DNA from: Nautiliaceae bacterium
GTDB lineage: Bacteria; Campylobacterota; Campylobacteria; Campylobacterales; Nautiliaceae
Assembly (NCBI GenBank): GCA_027063075.1
Contig: JAMOSM010000014.1
Span: 1-18,446 of the forward strand
Direction: 5' to 3'
DNA: 18,446 bases
Under the pieces are notes generated by a model. It was not told the origin of the DNA and made no database searches. It worked only from the letters and a program-made list of their open reading frames with translations. A program made the translations under genes and the position numbers. Below, one piece after another: positions 1 through 7,598 of the stretch; positions within the stretch are counted from its first letter, which is position 1, and the number at the start of each line of letters is the position of its first letter.

Positions 1-62
1 TGACATCCCGCAATAATAAATGCTAACACAATAAATAAGAATACTACAACCCCCTTTTTCAT
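1..62 (-). CDS. lipoprotein, 5' end only (runs off window)
   Basis: On the minus strand an ATG at 62-60 opens a frame that stays open to the window edge. It encodes about 20 residues: MKKG, a run of hydrophobic residues, then AGC. That is a type II (lipoprotein) signal peptide with a lipobox ending in Cys20. A Shine-Dalgarno AAGGG lies about 7 bases upstream. The product should be a membrane-anchored lipoprotein. Its function cannot be read because the mature part lies outside the window. It follows the decayed lipoprotein gene at 170-1099 in the same direction, so the two may be neighbours of a once larger lipoprotein locus (inference). Confidence 0.6.
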   Translation of the reverse strand, partial: MKKGVVVFLFIVLAFIIAGC

Positions 63-169
63 CCTTTGACCCTTTTTTAATAATACTTTAACATAAAAAA
101 TAAAAAAATACGAATTTTGGGATACTTTTTGCTTATCTATTAGAAGTAAAAAGGAAAAGAAATCCCATT

Positions 170-1099
170 TTATTGAAATTCTTCTATATCTGGAGTAGCT
201 GCTACAAGTTTATTGTTTTTAACATCAAATACAAGAACTTTATATTCATTATCAAATACAAATATATATTTATTAAAAGTAAAAGGAACTCCTATATAAT
301 TGTTATTACCTGATAATTTTATTACTCTATTTTCAACAGACCATTTATAAGTTGCTGTTTTACCTTCCTCATCAGTTTCAACAGCAGTGCCGTTTTGATC
401 AAAATAAATAAAATCGTTATAATCCGCCCTAAAATATTTCCCGGCCAAATCTTCAACTTCTAAAGGTGTAATACCGAGAAGATTTGGTAGCGCAAGCAAG
501 AGCCCTATCTTTAAATTTATTATCGTCAGAATCTGTTCCTTGAACTTTGAAAATATATGCATTTTCCTGATCAACACTGACATTAACTTTTAAACCGTCT
601 AAATAATCAATTTCAACGCTTCCGTCATCAAGTATTTTCTAGTTTTCAGTATATTTCACTTTTATCACTATCATTTTCATATTCTTTATAATAAATAACT
701 GTTCCGTCATTATTAAACTGTACATAGTACCCCCATTTTCCTGTTTACAAAATAGGTTACTTATTAAAATATCTTTGAAAGCAAGTTGTTTTAAAAAATC
801 CGGATTACTATTTTTTATAGCATTCTGAACAACAGTTTGAATTAATTTAGGATCTTTTAACTCATTAAGATTTTGATTTTCAACAATGTTTTGTAATACT
901 TTCTTTCAACTGATATCTTCCATTAATATCTGTAGTTGCCGTAGGCTCATCCGCATTACACTGACCGTTAAAGTTGTAATCCACACACACTTTTGCGTTA
1001 TAAATCGGACCGTCTACTACTTTTCCTGTAACTGATGAAGTCGAAGAACTACTACTGCTGCTTTCTCCTCCACATCCTATTAAATATAAAAAGAAAGAG
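170..1099 (-). pseudogene. decayed lipoprotein gene with several frameshifts
   Basis: Read on the minus strand, pieces of one plausible protein continue across all frames. The first piece has a hydrophobic run ending in the lipobox LIGC, a serine-rich linker, and a stretch VTGKVVDGPIYNAKVCVDY typical of bacterial Ig-like/carboxypeptidase-regulatory repeats of surface lipoproteins. Around 895-905 the frame breaks, then continues as a helical piece (QNLNELKDPKLIQTVVQ). It breaks again near 735 (GKWGYYVQFNNDGTVIYY), meets a TGA near 648, shifts again near 630 (KILDDGSVEIDYLDG) and once more near 480-500 (PLEVEDLAGKYFRADYND to the stop at 170). There is no start codon before the lipobox; the remnant begins inside the queF stop region, so the signal peptide is also truncated. 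Repeated short motifs such as FNNDGTVIYY and YFDQNGTAVET suggest beta-sheet repeats. Sequencing error is possible, but the adjacent long genes are intact. Confidence 0.75.
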
Positions 1100-1100
1100 A

Positions 1101-1490
1101 TTAGTTAGAAGTTTTATTTATAGTATCACTGTCTATTTCAATAACAGTATGCACATTTCCCCTTGGATTAAAATCCATAACAACTTTCATCCATTTTGGA
1201 TGCAATCTATTATATAAAGTATCAAAAATCTCATTTGCAGCATCTTCGTGAGATATATATCTGTTCATAAAAGAATTAATATAAAGTTTTAAAGCCTTTA
1301 ATTCAATTACCCATTTATCAGGTATATATTCAAGATATATCGTGGCAAAATCAGGATAACCAGAACGAGGACACTTTGCCATAAATTCAGGCAACGTTAT
1401 TTTAATTACATAATTTTTTGAATGTTTATTTTCCCATCTCTCTAAGTTATTCACATCTAATTCACATATCTCTTTTTCACCATATTTCAT
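1101..1490 (-). CDS. queF: NADPH-dependent 7-cyano-7-deazaguanine reductase
   Basis: QueF reduces the nitrile preQ0 to the amine preQ1 in queuosine (tRNA wobble base) biosynthesis. The 129-residue protein is the short, single-domain tunnelling-fold form. The active-site block AKCPRSGYPDFATIYLEY carries the nucleophile Cys40 and the proton donor Asp47. The QueF signature ELKALKLYINSF (63-74) is one step from the usual ESKSLKLY, and His81-Glu82 follow in SHED. The gene starts 10 bases after the gyrB stop on the same strand, so it is probably the last gene of the dnaA-dnaN-gyrB block. Its 3' end abuts the decayed lipoprotein gene. Its first codons contain three DnaA-box-like 9-mers (see separate entry). 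Identification is secure from the motifs. Confidence 0.95.
   Translation of the reverse strand: MKYGEKEICELDVNNLERWENKHSKNYVIKITLPEFMAKCPRSGYPDFATIYLEYIPDKWVIELKALKLYINSFMNRYISHEDAANEIFDTLYNRLHPKWMKVVMDFNPRGNVHTVIEIDSDTINKTSN
1447..1481. promoter_or_regulatory. DnaA-box group inside the 5' end of queF
   Basis: Three boxes lie in the same orientation within 35 bases: TTATTCACA (1447-1455, identical to the origin boxes), TAATTCACA (1458-1466) and TTTTTCACC (1473-1481, one mismatch). They are within codons of queF, about 3.4 kb from the dnaA-dnaN origin region. Spacing between starts is 11 and 15 bases. Whether DnaA binds here is inference. A chance cluster in an AT-rich coding region is possible but less likely for three boxes together. 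Confidence 0.45.
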
Positions 1491-1500
1491 ACTTTATCTC

Positions 1501-3777
1501 CTAAACATCTATATTTTCAACTTCTTTTGCATTTGCCTGAATATACTCTCTTCTTGGAGCTACTTCATTTCCCATAAAGAGTTCAAATTTCTTAGCGGCT
1601 TCTTCGGCATCTTCAAGTGTTACTTGAATAAGAGTCCTATTTTCAGGGTCCATAGTAGTATCCCATAGCTGTTCTGGATTCATTTCACCAAGACCTTTGT
1701 ATCTTTGAATATGAGCTCCCTGTCTTGCTTTTCTAATAACTTCTTCTAAAAGCTCAAGATAATCACCCTTAATTAAATCTTTATATTCTTTTAACTTTTC
1801 ATACACTTTTTTAGCTTCTAAAAACAGAGGATGATTTAAAAGCTTTTCATCAATCGTAATTTCTTCAAGACCCCTGTTAGTCTGAATATAGTAGTGATTA
1901 CCGTGTTTTGAAATGATATTAAATCCAAATTTTTTAAGATACCCTTCAAGTTCTTCTAAATTTCCGTTTTCTATCAAAAATCTTATAACTTCCGGAACAT
2001 TAAATCTATTTGTAAGTTTTTCAAGCAAAAGTTTATAAAAAGCTGCGTTTTTCAAAAGCTCTTTAAGTTCTGGCTTACCAACCCCTTCAATCTCAATGGA
2101 ATTAATTCCCTGTTCTATTAAAAATTCATTTAACTCTTTATCGTCTTTTAAATATTTTTCTACTTTTCCTTTTTTATATCTGTAAAGAGGAGGCTGAGCT
2201 ATATACAGATAACCTCTTTCAATCAGTTCTCTTAAATGATTAAAGAAAAACGTCATAATAAGTGTTTGAATATGACTACCATCCACATCGGCATCTGTCA
2301 TAATAATTATTTTTTTATATCTTATCCTATCAGCGTCAAAATCTTTTCCAATTCCGGTTCCAAGGGCTGTTATTATATTCTTAATCTCTTCAGAGCTTAA
2401 AACTTTAGTATCGGAGCTTTTTTGAGTATTTAATATTTTTCCTCTAAGTGGTAAAATCGCCTGAAAATATCTATCACGTCCCTGTTTTGCACTACCCCCT
2501 GCACTGTCCCCCTCAACTAAATAAAGCTCAGCTTCATCAGGATTTTTTGTCTGGCAATCGGCTAACTTTCCAGGAAGTGTTCCAACCCCTATTTTTGTCT
2601 GTTTTCTTGTAAGCTCTCTTGCTTTTTTAGCAGCAATTCTGCTTTTTGCAGCTGCTATTGCTTTTTCTGCTATTGTTTTTGCAGTTTGAGGATTTTCTTC
2701 AAAATATCTTGTTAAGTATTCATATGTAACTTTTTGCACAATAGGTTTTACATAAGAGCTTCCAAGTTTTCCTTTAGTCTGACCTTCAAACTGAGGCTCG
2801 CTCATTTTTACGCTTACAATTGCATTTAGCCCCTCTTTTACATCATCTCCTGTGATTTTTATATTTTCTTTTAGTTTCATATTTTTATTGATGTAATTAA
2901 TTATGGCTTTTGAGAGGCCTGCTTTAAAACCACTCTCATGAGTTCCACCCTCGGGGGTTCTAATATTATTTACAAAACTAAGTACTTTTTCATCATATCC
3001 TGTGTCATAACATAAAGCCACTTCAACATCAAGAGATTTCTCTTCATCAGAGTAGTGCTCGTTATAATAAATTACTTCTGTAATACACTCTTTTTTACTT
3101 AAAGTTTTTACAAAGTCTTTTATACCACCTTCAAAGTGATAAACTTCTTTTACTCCATCAATTTCGTTTTCAAAATAAATCGTAATGTTTGGATTTAAAT
3201 AAGCAAGTTCTTTTAACCTTTTTCTTAAAATATCGCTGCTAAACTGAGTTGTTTCAAAAATTTCCTCATCGGGCCAGAACTGAATAGTAGTTCCGGTTCT
3301 ATTAGTAGTACCTATTATTTCAAGGTCTGTTACCGGTTTTCCTCTTTCAAACACCTGCTGGTAAATTTTTCCATCTCTTTTAATAGTCATTATAAGTTTT
3401 TTAGAAAGAGCATTTACAACGCTAACCCCAACTCCGTGAAGACCGCCTGAGACTTTATATGTTTTATTGTCAAATTTTCCACCAGCGTGTAGTACAGTTA
3501 AAACTACAGTGGCTGCAGGAATTTTTTCGTCTGGATGAATATCAACAGGAATTCCACGTCCGTTATCAGATATTGTAACACTTCCGTCTTTATTGACTTT
3601 AACTTTTATTTCCGTGGCATATCCAGCCATTGCTTCATCAATCGCATTATCTACTACTTCATAGATTAGATGATGAAGCCCTTTAATACCTGTATCTCCT
3701 ATATACATTCCCGGACGTTTTCTAACAGCCTCAAGTCCTTTTAAAACTTTAATACTATCTGCACCATATTTTGCCAT
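1501..3777 (-). CDS. gyrB: DNA gyrase subunit B
   Basis: This is the ATPase and TOPRIM subunit of the A2B2 type IIA topoisomerase that introduces negative supercoils. The 758-residue product has the GHKL ATPase first: EVVDNAIDEA with Glu40 and Asn44, DNGRGIP with Asp71, and GGLHGVGVSVVN at 111-122. The TOPRIM domain follows, with LVEGDSAGGSA (Glu422) and the metal acidic triad in TDADVDG (Asp495, Asp497, Asp499). The C-terminal signature is YKGLGEMNPEQLWDTTMDP (about 693-711). Quinolone-pocket positions look wild type: Asp424 matches E. coli Asp426, while E. coli Lys447 is Arg445 here, a change that I believe is common outside enterobacteria. The ATG has an AAAGGA site 5 bases upstream. It lies 31 bases after dnaN and probably shares its transcript. 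Confidence 0.98.
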   Translation of the reverse strand: MAKYGADSIKVLKGLEAVRKRPGMYIGDTGIKGLHHLIYEVVDNAIDEAMAGYATEIKVKVNKDGSVTISDNGRGIPVDIHPDEKIPAATVVLTVLHAGGKFDNKTYKVSGGLHGVGVSVVNALSKKLIMTIKRDGKIYQQVFERGKPVTDLEIIGTTNRTGTTIQFWPDEEIFETTQFSSDILRKRLKELAYLNPNITIYFENEIDGVKEVYHFEGGIKDFVKTLSKKECITEVIYYNEHYSDEEKSLDVEVALCYDTGYDEKVLSFVNNIRTPEGGTHESGFKAGLSKAIINYINKNMKLKENIKITGDDVKEGLNAIVSVKMSEPQFEGQTKGKLGSSYVKPIVQKVTYEYLTRYFEENPQTAKTIAEKAIAAAKSRIAAKKARELTRKQTKIGVGTLPGKLADCQTKNPDEAELYLVEGDSAGGSAKQGRDRYFQAILPLRGKILNTQKSSDTKVLSSEEIKNIITALGTGIGKDFDADRIRYKKIIIMTDADVDGSHIQTLIMTFFFNHLRELIERGYLYIAQPPLYRYKKGKVEKYLKDDKELNEFLIEQGINSIEIEGVGKPELKELLKNAAFYKLLLEKLTNRFNVPEVIRFLIENGNLEELEGYLKKFGFNIISKHGNHYYIQTNRGLEEITIDEKLLNHPLFLEAKKVYEKLKEYKDLIKGDYLELLEEVIRKARQGAHIQRYKGLGEMNPEQLWDTTMDPENRTLIQVTLEDAEEAAKKFELFMGNEVAPRREYIQANAKEVENIDV

Positions 3778-3808
3778 TAAATTCCTTTAGAGGTTTTTAC
3801 TAATTATA

Positions 3809-4864
3809 TCAAATATTAAGGGGCATTACTATTGTTATGAATTTATCTTCTTTTAGCATAAACGGAATATTAGGTTCATTTAAACAGAGTTTAAAATTTT
3901 CTGAATTTATAATATTTAAAAAATCCATCAGATATCTGCTATTTACAGCAAATGTGAATTCATCAATGTTACACTTGCATTCAAAACTTGTTTTTGCCTG
4001 CATTGTTTCATCACTTATACTTTCAAACTCTATTTTATCAGGAAAAATTTTTATTCTAACTTCATTTGAAATAATGCTTACCTGTTTTAAATGTGACAAA
4101 AATTCGTTTTTAGGAATATCTATTTCATATTTAAAACTTTTTGGAATTATTCTTTCATAAGTTGGAAATGTTCCGTTTATAAGTTTTGTAAAAAAGAGGG
4201 TATTTTCATTTTTTAAAATTAAAAATACGTTATCGTAAAATATTTCCATATCTTCTTTAAATACTCTTTTTATTTCACTGATGGCCCTTTTAGGCACAAT
4301 TATCTGATTTTCTTTTCCATTTGCGTCTGAATAATAAAGTGCTAGTCTTCTTGTATCTGTTGATACAAAGTTTGTTTTTTCTTTAATATCAAAAAGTGCT
4401 CCGTTTAATTCGTATTTTGGATTGTTTGTGTCAATTACAGGAAAAATTTTTTTTATTGCGTCAATAAATTCTTCATTTTTTATATTTAATTTATTTAAAT
4501 CTTCAGGTTTTGGGAATTCTGGAAACTCTTCTGGGTTGAATGAGTTTAATTTGTAAATGGAGCTTTCTTGTGTTATTGTAATTTGTTCGTTTTCGCTTTT
4601 TATTTCTATATCTTTATTTTTTAGTGTTTTTATTATTTCTGAGAATTTTCTTCCGTTAATTGTTATTTTCCCTTCTTCAAGAATTTCGGCTTGAGTTATT
4701 ATTTTTATTCCCATTTCTTTATCTGTTGCTTTTATTGTTAGTTTGTTTTCTTTTGCGTTTATTAAAATATGAGATGTAATCATTGTATTGTCTTTTTTTT
4801 CTGTAAAAGGGATAACCTGGTTTATAATACTTTCAATCACGGGTTTTTGTATTTTTATGTGCAT
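3809..4864 (-). CDS. dnaN: DNA polymerase III beta sliding clamp
   Basis: DnaN forms the dimeric ring that tethers polymerase III and many partner proteins to DNA. The 351-residue product is close to the usual 360-370. It shows the three-fold DNA-clamp pattern: MHIKIQKPVIESIINQV at the start, INGRKFSEIIKTLK and FNPEEFPEFPK in domain 1, TDTRRLALYYSD at the end of domain 2, and INGTFPTYERIIPKSF in the domain 2/3 linker. The C terminus FITIVMPLNI matches the usual IVMPMRL-type ending that forms the partner-binding pocket. The start is ATG at 4864 with an AAGGAG site 7 bases upstream. That leader overlaps the AT-rich part of the putative origin, so clamp expression and origin unwinding share DNA. 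It lies between dnaA and gyrB on one strand. Confidence 0.97.
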   Translation of the reverse strand: MHIKIQKPVIESIINQVIPFTEKKDNTMITSHILINAKENKLTIKATDKEMGIKIITQAEILEEGKITINGRKFSEIIKTLKNKDIEIKSENEQITITQESSIYKLNSFNPEEFPEFPKPEDLNKLNIKNEEFIDAIKKIFPVIDTNNPKYELNGALFDIKEKTNFVSTDTRRLALYYSDANGKENQIIVPKRAISEIKRVFKEDMEIFYDNVFLILKNENTLFFTKLINGTFPTYERIIPKSFKYEIDIPKNEFLSHLKQVSIISNEVRIKIFPDKIEFESISDETMQAKTSFECKCNIDEFTFAVNSRYLMDFLNIINSENFKLCLNEPNIPFMLKEDKFITIVMPLNI

Positions 4865-4999
4865 TTTTTTCTCCTTATATTTAAATTATAATAGTAGTAG
4901 TAGTAGATGTACGTGAATATGTGAAAAACTGCTCTCAAGCCCGAGTTTTCGGAAAGTTTTATGTGAATGAAATTTACAAAGTTATTCACATTATTCACC
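4865..4999. other. putative replication origin, dnaA-dnaN side (oriC2-like)
   Basis: The dnaA-dnaN gap holds an AT-rich segment (4871-4891), five tandem TAG triplets (4892-4906), and DnaA boxes at 4912-4920 (CGTGAATAT), 4920-4928 (TGTGAAAAA, exact reverse of TTTTTCACA), 4962-4970 (TGTGAATGA), 4982-4990 (TTATTCACA) and 4991-4999 (TTATTCACC, overlapping the dnaA stop). The order AT-rich segment, triplets, boxes is that of a bacterial unwinding module. In Helicobacter pylori the origin is bipartite, with box clusters on both sides of dnaA and unwinding in the downstream one. The same arrangement is seen here (assignment by analogy). dnaN's Shine-Dalgarno lies within the AT-rich part. Confidence 0.75.
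4889..4906 (+). repeat. DnaA-trio candidate: TAA plus five TAG triplets
   Basis: On the plus strand TAA at 4889-4891 is followed by TAG repeated five times at 4892-4906, then a 5-base spacer and the first DnaA box at 4912. Read 3' to 5' away from the boxes this is GAT x5 then AAT, which matches the published DnaA-trio pattern 3'-(G/A)A(T/A)-5'. Such repeats let a DnaA filament grip and open one strand. The spacer is not GC-rich as in Bacillus. Confidence 0.6.
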
Positions 5000-6298
5000 T
5001 TTTTTAAGTTGAATTTTATTTTTAAGCTCTTCTATTTTTATTCTGAAGTTGTTGTCTTTTTCAAGTTTTTTATTAAAGCTCTTAATTGCATGGCTTACTG
5101 CACTGTGGTCTTTTAATCCAAAATACTTTGCAATTGTGGGTGTTGATTCTTTTGTAAATTCACGTGCGAGATAAATTGCTGTTCTTCTTGCAGCCACAAT
5201 GTTTTGGTTTCTGCTTTTAGAAGTTATTTCACTTGGTTTTATATTGAATTCTTTTGCAATAAGTTCGATTATATCTTCAAGGGTTATATTCTCTTTTTTA
5301 TCTTTTATATGTTCTTTTAGAGCCTGCTTTGCAAAATCTCTTGTAATATCCCTAATTCCAAGCAGTTTTGCCATAGCATTTAGTTTTACAATCATTCCTT
5401 CAATCTCTCGTATATTGTCATTAAGTTTTGTTGCAATAAATTCAATAACCTCTTCTGGCAAATAAATTCCGTTTATTTCACATTTTTTACGGATAATTTC
5501 TATTTTTGTTTCAAGCTCCGGAGGTTGAATATCTACAATAAGCCCTGCTTCAAAGCGGCTTCTTAATCTATCTACTAAATCATTTAATTTTTTAGGAGGT
5601 CTATCAGATGATAGACAAATCTGTTTTTGCTGACTGTAAAGTTCATTAAATGTGTGGAAAAACTCTTCTTGGGTTTGTTCTTTTCCTGAGAAAAACTGAA
5701 CATCGTCTATTAAAAGGCAATCGCAGTTTCTGTACTTTTCGTGAAAAATATCCATTGTGTGATTTCTGACATGTTCTCTAAATTCATTCATAAACTGTTC
5801 GCTTGTTACATAAAGAACTTTCAGTTTTGTTTTTAAATAGTTTCCAATTGCCTGAAGAAGATGAGTTTTACCAAGTCCTACCCCTCCGTATATAAAAAGC
5901 GGATTATAGCTTTTTCCTGGATTGTGGGCGACTGTTTTTGCAGCTGTATAGGCAAACTGGTTTGAAGGCCCTACAATAAAACTCTCAAATGTATATTCCG
6001 GAATTAAGACAGAAGGAGCGGAGTTTGTTAGAATTTCTTCGGTTGAATATGTTTTAGGTTTTACTGTTTTTGTTGTAATTTCTATTATAGCTTCTATTCC
6101 TGTTTCTTTTTTATAAAGTTCTAGGATTTTATGTGCATATTTTCTTTTTATATAATTTGCTATGTAAATATTTGGAGCCTTAATTACAATTTTTGAACTG
6201 TTGCTTTGCTCTTCGTCAAATTCTAATTTTTTAATAATTTTATTATAATTCACTTGATTTTCACTTTTTAGTGATTCTTTAATTTTATCAAACAGCAA
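4991..6298 (-). CDS. dnaA: chromosomal replication initiator protein DnaA
   Basis: DnaA binds origin boxes, oligomerises with ATP and opens the duplex. The 435-residue product has a short domain I and linker (1-100), then the AAA+ core: Walker A GGVGLGKTH (138-146), Walker B LLIDDVQFF (195-203), and the arginine-finger region RLRSRFEAGL (244-253). The C-terminal domain IV carries the DnaA signature AARRTAIYLAREF (369-381) and the box-contacting motif KDHSAVSHAIK (396-406). The start is TTG at 6298: no in-frame ATG fits, and AAAAGG sits 7 bases upstream. TTG may lower expression. DnaA boxes lie on both sides, so autoregulation is likely (inference). It is first of the dnaA-dnaN-gyrB-queF minus-strand block. 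Confidence 0.97.
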   Translation of the reverse strand: MLFDKIKESLKSENQVNYNKIIKKLEFDEEQSNSSKIVIKAPNIYIANYIKRKYAHKILELYKKETGIEAIIEITTKTVKPKTYSTEEILTNSAPSVLIPEYTFESFIVGPSNQFAYTAAKTVAHNPGKSYNPLFIYGGVGLGKTHLLQAIGNYLKTKLKVLYVTSEQFMNEFREHVRNHTMDIFHEKYRNCDCLLIDDVQFFSGKEQTQEEFFHTFNELYSQQKQICLSSDRPPKKLNDLVDRLRSRFEAGLIVDIQPPELETKIEIIRKKCEINGIYLPEEVIEFIATKLNDNIREIEGMIVKLNAMAKLLGIRDITRDFAKQALKEHIKDKKENITLEDIIELIAKEFNIKPSEITSKSRNQNIVAARRTAIYLAREFTKESTPTIAKYFGLKDHSAVSHAIKSFNKKLEKDNNFRIKIEELKNKIQLKKGE

Positions 6299-6459
6299 AC
6301 GGATACCTTTTGTGAATAGTTTTTTTCACACTATGTGAATAACGTGAAAAAGTTATGTGAATTAAATTTTATCATATCGGAAATAAAATGTCTATTGGTG
6401 TTTTTTATATGTGAGTTGATATGTGAAAAAGATGTGAATAACTAGTGAAAGAATAGTGA
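6299..6459. other. putative replication origin, dnaA-ruvC side (oriC1-like)
   Basis: This 161-base gap between divergent dnaA and ruvC holds at least seven DnaA-box-like 9-mers. Exact ones are TTTTTCACA at 6322-6330, TGTGAATAA (reverse of TTATTCACA) at 6334-6342 and 6433-6441, and TGTGAAAAA at 6422-6430. Near matches are 6311-6319, 6343-6351, 6356-6364 and 6410-6418. Most face the same way; 6322 is opposed. A box-free AT-rich piece lies at 6365-6409. The region must also carry the dnaA promoter, so DnaA bound here would repress its own gene. With the dnaN-side cluster it makes a bipartite origin. Confidence 0.75.
6366..6371 (-). promoter_or_regulatory. possible dnaA -10 element
   Basis: On the minus strand TAAAAT follows ATATGA in the box-free part of the gap, about 68 bases from the dnaA TTG. 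Boxes at 6334-6364 would then cover the transcription start. No -35 is clear, which is usual for Campylobacterota sigma-70 promoters. Weak call. Confidence 0.3.
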
Positions 6460-6924
6460 ATGAAAATATTAGGAATTGACCCAGGGACTATTAGATGCGG
6501 ATATGCGATTATTGAAACTTCTCAAAGGCTTCGGTTAATAGATGCGGGATTTATAAAAATAACTCAAAAGGAACTTCAGTATCAGTTAGCCGAGTTAATT
6601 GAAGGGCTTGATATTATTTTAAAAAATAAGATTGATGAAGTTGCTATTGAAGATATTTTTTATGCTTATAATCCAAAAACAGTTTTAAAGCTTGCTCAGT
6701 TTAGAGGAGCTTTGTCTCTTAGAATATTGCAAGTACATGGTAATTTTTATGAATATACTCCCCTTCAGGTTAAAAAAGCGGTAACAGGAAACGGAAAAGC
6801 TTCAAAAGAGCAGGTTGCTTTTATGGTAAAAAGAATTTTAGGCATAAAAGGTGAGATTAAACCTCTTGATATTACAGATGCTATAGCGGTTGCGATTACC
6901 CATTCTCAAAGAGTGAGATGTTAG
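6460..6924 (+). CDS. ruvC: Holliday junction resolvase RuvC
   Basis: RuvC cuts Holliday junctions together with the RuvAB motor. The 154-residue product is close to the family's 155-175. All four acidic catalytic residues are visible: Asp7 in GIDPGT, Glu64 in [12 protein letters not shown], and Asp137 and Asp140 in [14 protein letters not shown]. The lysine-rich strand-binding block [20 protein letters not shown] lies at 100-119. The ATG immediately follows the DnaA-box cluster and has no clear Shine-Dalgarno. A short or leaderless message is possible (inference). It points away from dnaA. Identification is secure. Confidence 0.96.
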   Translation: MKILGIDPGTIRCGYAIIETSQRLRLIDAGFIKITQKELQYQLAELIEGLDIILKNKIDEVAIEDIFYAYNPKTVLKLAQFRGALSLRILQVHGNFYEYTPLQVKKAVTGNGKASKEQVAFMVKRILGIKGEIKPLDITDAIAVAITHSQRVRC

Positions 6925-7101
6925 AGTTTGCGAATATTATAGAAATGATATTTTGCTATAAACGGTTTTGTTGTAGGTGTGAAAAATAGATTAGATTTAT
7001 TAGGAAATATAATAAGTGTTTTTTGATATTAGGAATAATAACTTATAAAAAACTGGCAACTTCTAAAAATTTGAGTTATAATAATTAAAAAAGGAGAAAA
7101 T
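6925..7101. other. ruvC downstream gap with one DnaA box
   Basis: The 177-base gap is AT-rich. TGTGAAAAA at 6978-6986 is an exact origin-type DnaA box about 540 bases from the main cluster. I see no clear terminator for ruvC and no RNA gene. A promoter is near the right end (separate entry). Confidence 0.4.
7077..7082 (+). promoter_or_regulatory. -10 promoter element for the 157-aa gene
   Basis: A perfect TATAAT at 7077-7082 lies 19 bases before the start codon at 7102, with AAGGAG at 7091-7096. Transcription would begin only about 10 bases upstream of the ATG. No -35 is clear. Confidence 0.5.
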
Positions 7102-7575
7102 ATGAAAGTAGGAGATTTAGTAATAGTAGCGTCTCTTGGTGAAATTAAAGCATATAAAGCGGCTCCGAGGACTCTTGAGGCTGAAGCGGGGCTTAAAGAT
7201 AATGAAGTAAAACTTGATTTAATTAAAGCGGTTGATATATTAGAAGCCCATAAGAAATTAAAAGATTTAGTAACAGGTATTGATGAAGGTGCAAAAAAAG
7301 CCGGATTTTTAAATAGAGCCGCAAGCGGGGAGAAACATAATTTAAAAGATGAAATTTACAAAGAAATTGTAAAAACGGTAGCTGAGGATATTGATTTGAT
7401 TATAGAAGAGTTTGGAGATAAAAAAGTGTTTTTGTCCCTTCCTAAGACAGTATTAAAAGATATTTTAAATGTTATGAAAACTAAAGATAAAATTTTCAGA
7501 CTTGTGGAAAAAGATTTATTAAAAACTGATAAAAACAGACTTATTGAAGAATTTAAACCGGAGCTTTTAAAATAG
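7102..7575 (+). CDS. host-attachment-family-like small cytosolic protein
   Basis: The 157-residue product has no signal peptide or membrane segment and is rich in Lys, Glu and Asp. It resembles the protein-required-for-attachment-to-host-cells family (PF10116 type): an N-terminal strand MKVGDLVIVASLGEIKAYKA followed by a long helical region. A C-terminal block VFLSLPKTVLKDILNVM leads into RLVEKDLLKTDKNRLIEEF, which mirrors that family's ending (a PrfLGxLR-like element followed by KDLT). The family name comes from a plant-associated bacterium; a host role here is not implied. I recall links to an archaeal release-factor-like fold, but cannot check. A strong SD (AAGGAG) supports the ATG. It is probably monocistronic and converges on nusB. 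Confidence 0.5.
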   Translation: MKVGDLVIVASLGEIKAYKAAPRTLEAEAGLKDNEVKLDLIKAVDILEAHKKLKDLVTGIDEGAKKAGFLNRAASGEKHNLKDEIYKEIVKTVAEDIDLIIEEFGDKKVFLSLPKTVLKDILNVMKTKDKIFRLVEKDLLKTDKNRLIEEFKPELLK

Positions 7576-7598
7576 GGAAGTTATTTATTCTCTTCCCT
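7574..7598. terminator. bidirectional terminator candidate between convergent genes
   Basis: AGGGAAG (7574-7580) and CTTCCCT (7592-7598) form a 7-bp stem around an 11-base loop. T-rich sequence follows on the plus strand (TTATTTCTTTT) and, read the other way, TATTTTAAAA on the minus strand. It lies across the stop codons of the 157-aa gene and nusB. Confidence 0.45.

Noticed and set aside
115..170. TGGGAT and ATCCCA pair as a terminator after the pseudogene
   Set aside because: The arms are only six bases and about 40 bases apart, with no clear T-run.
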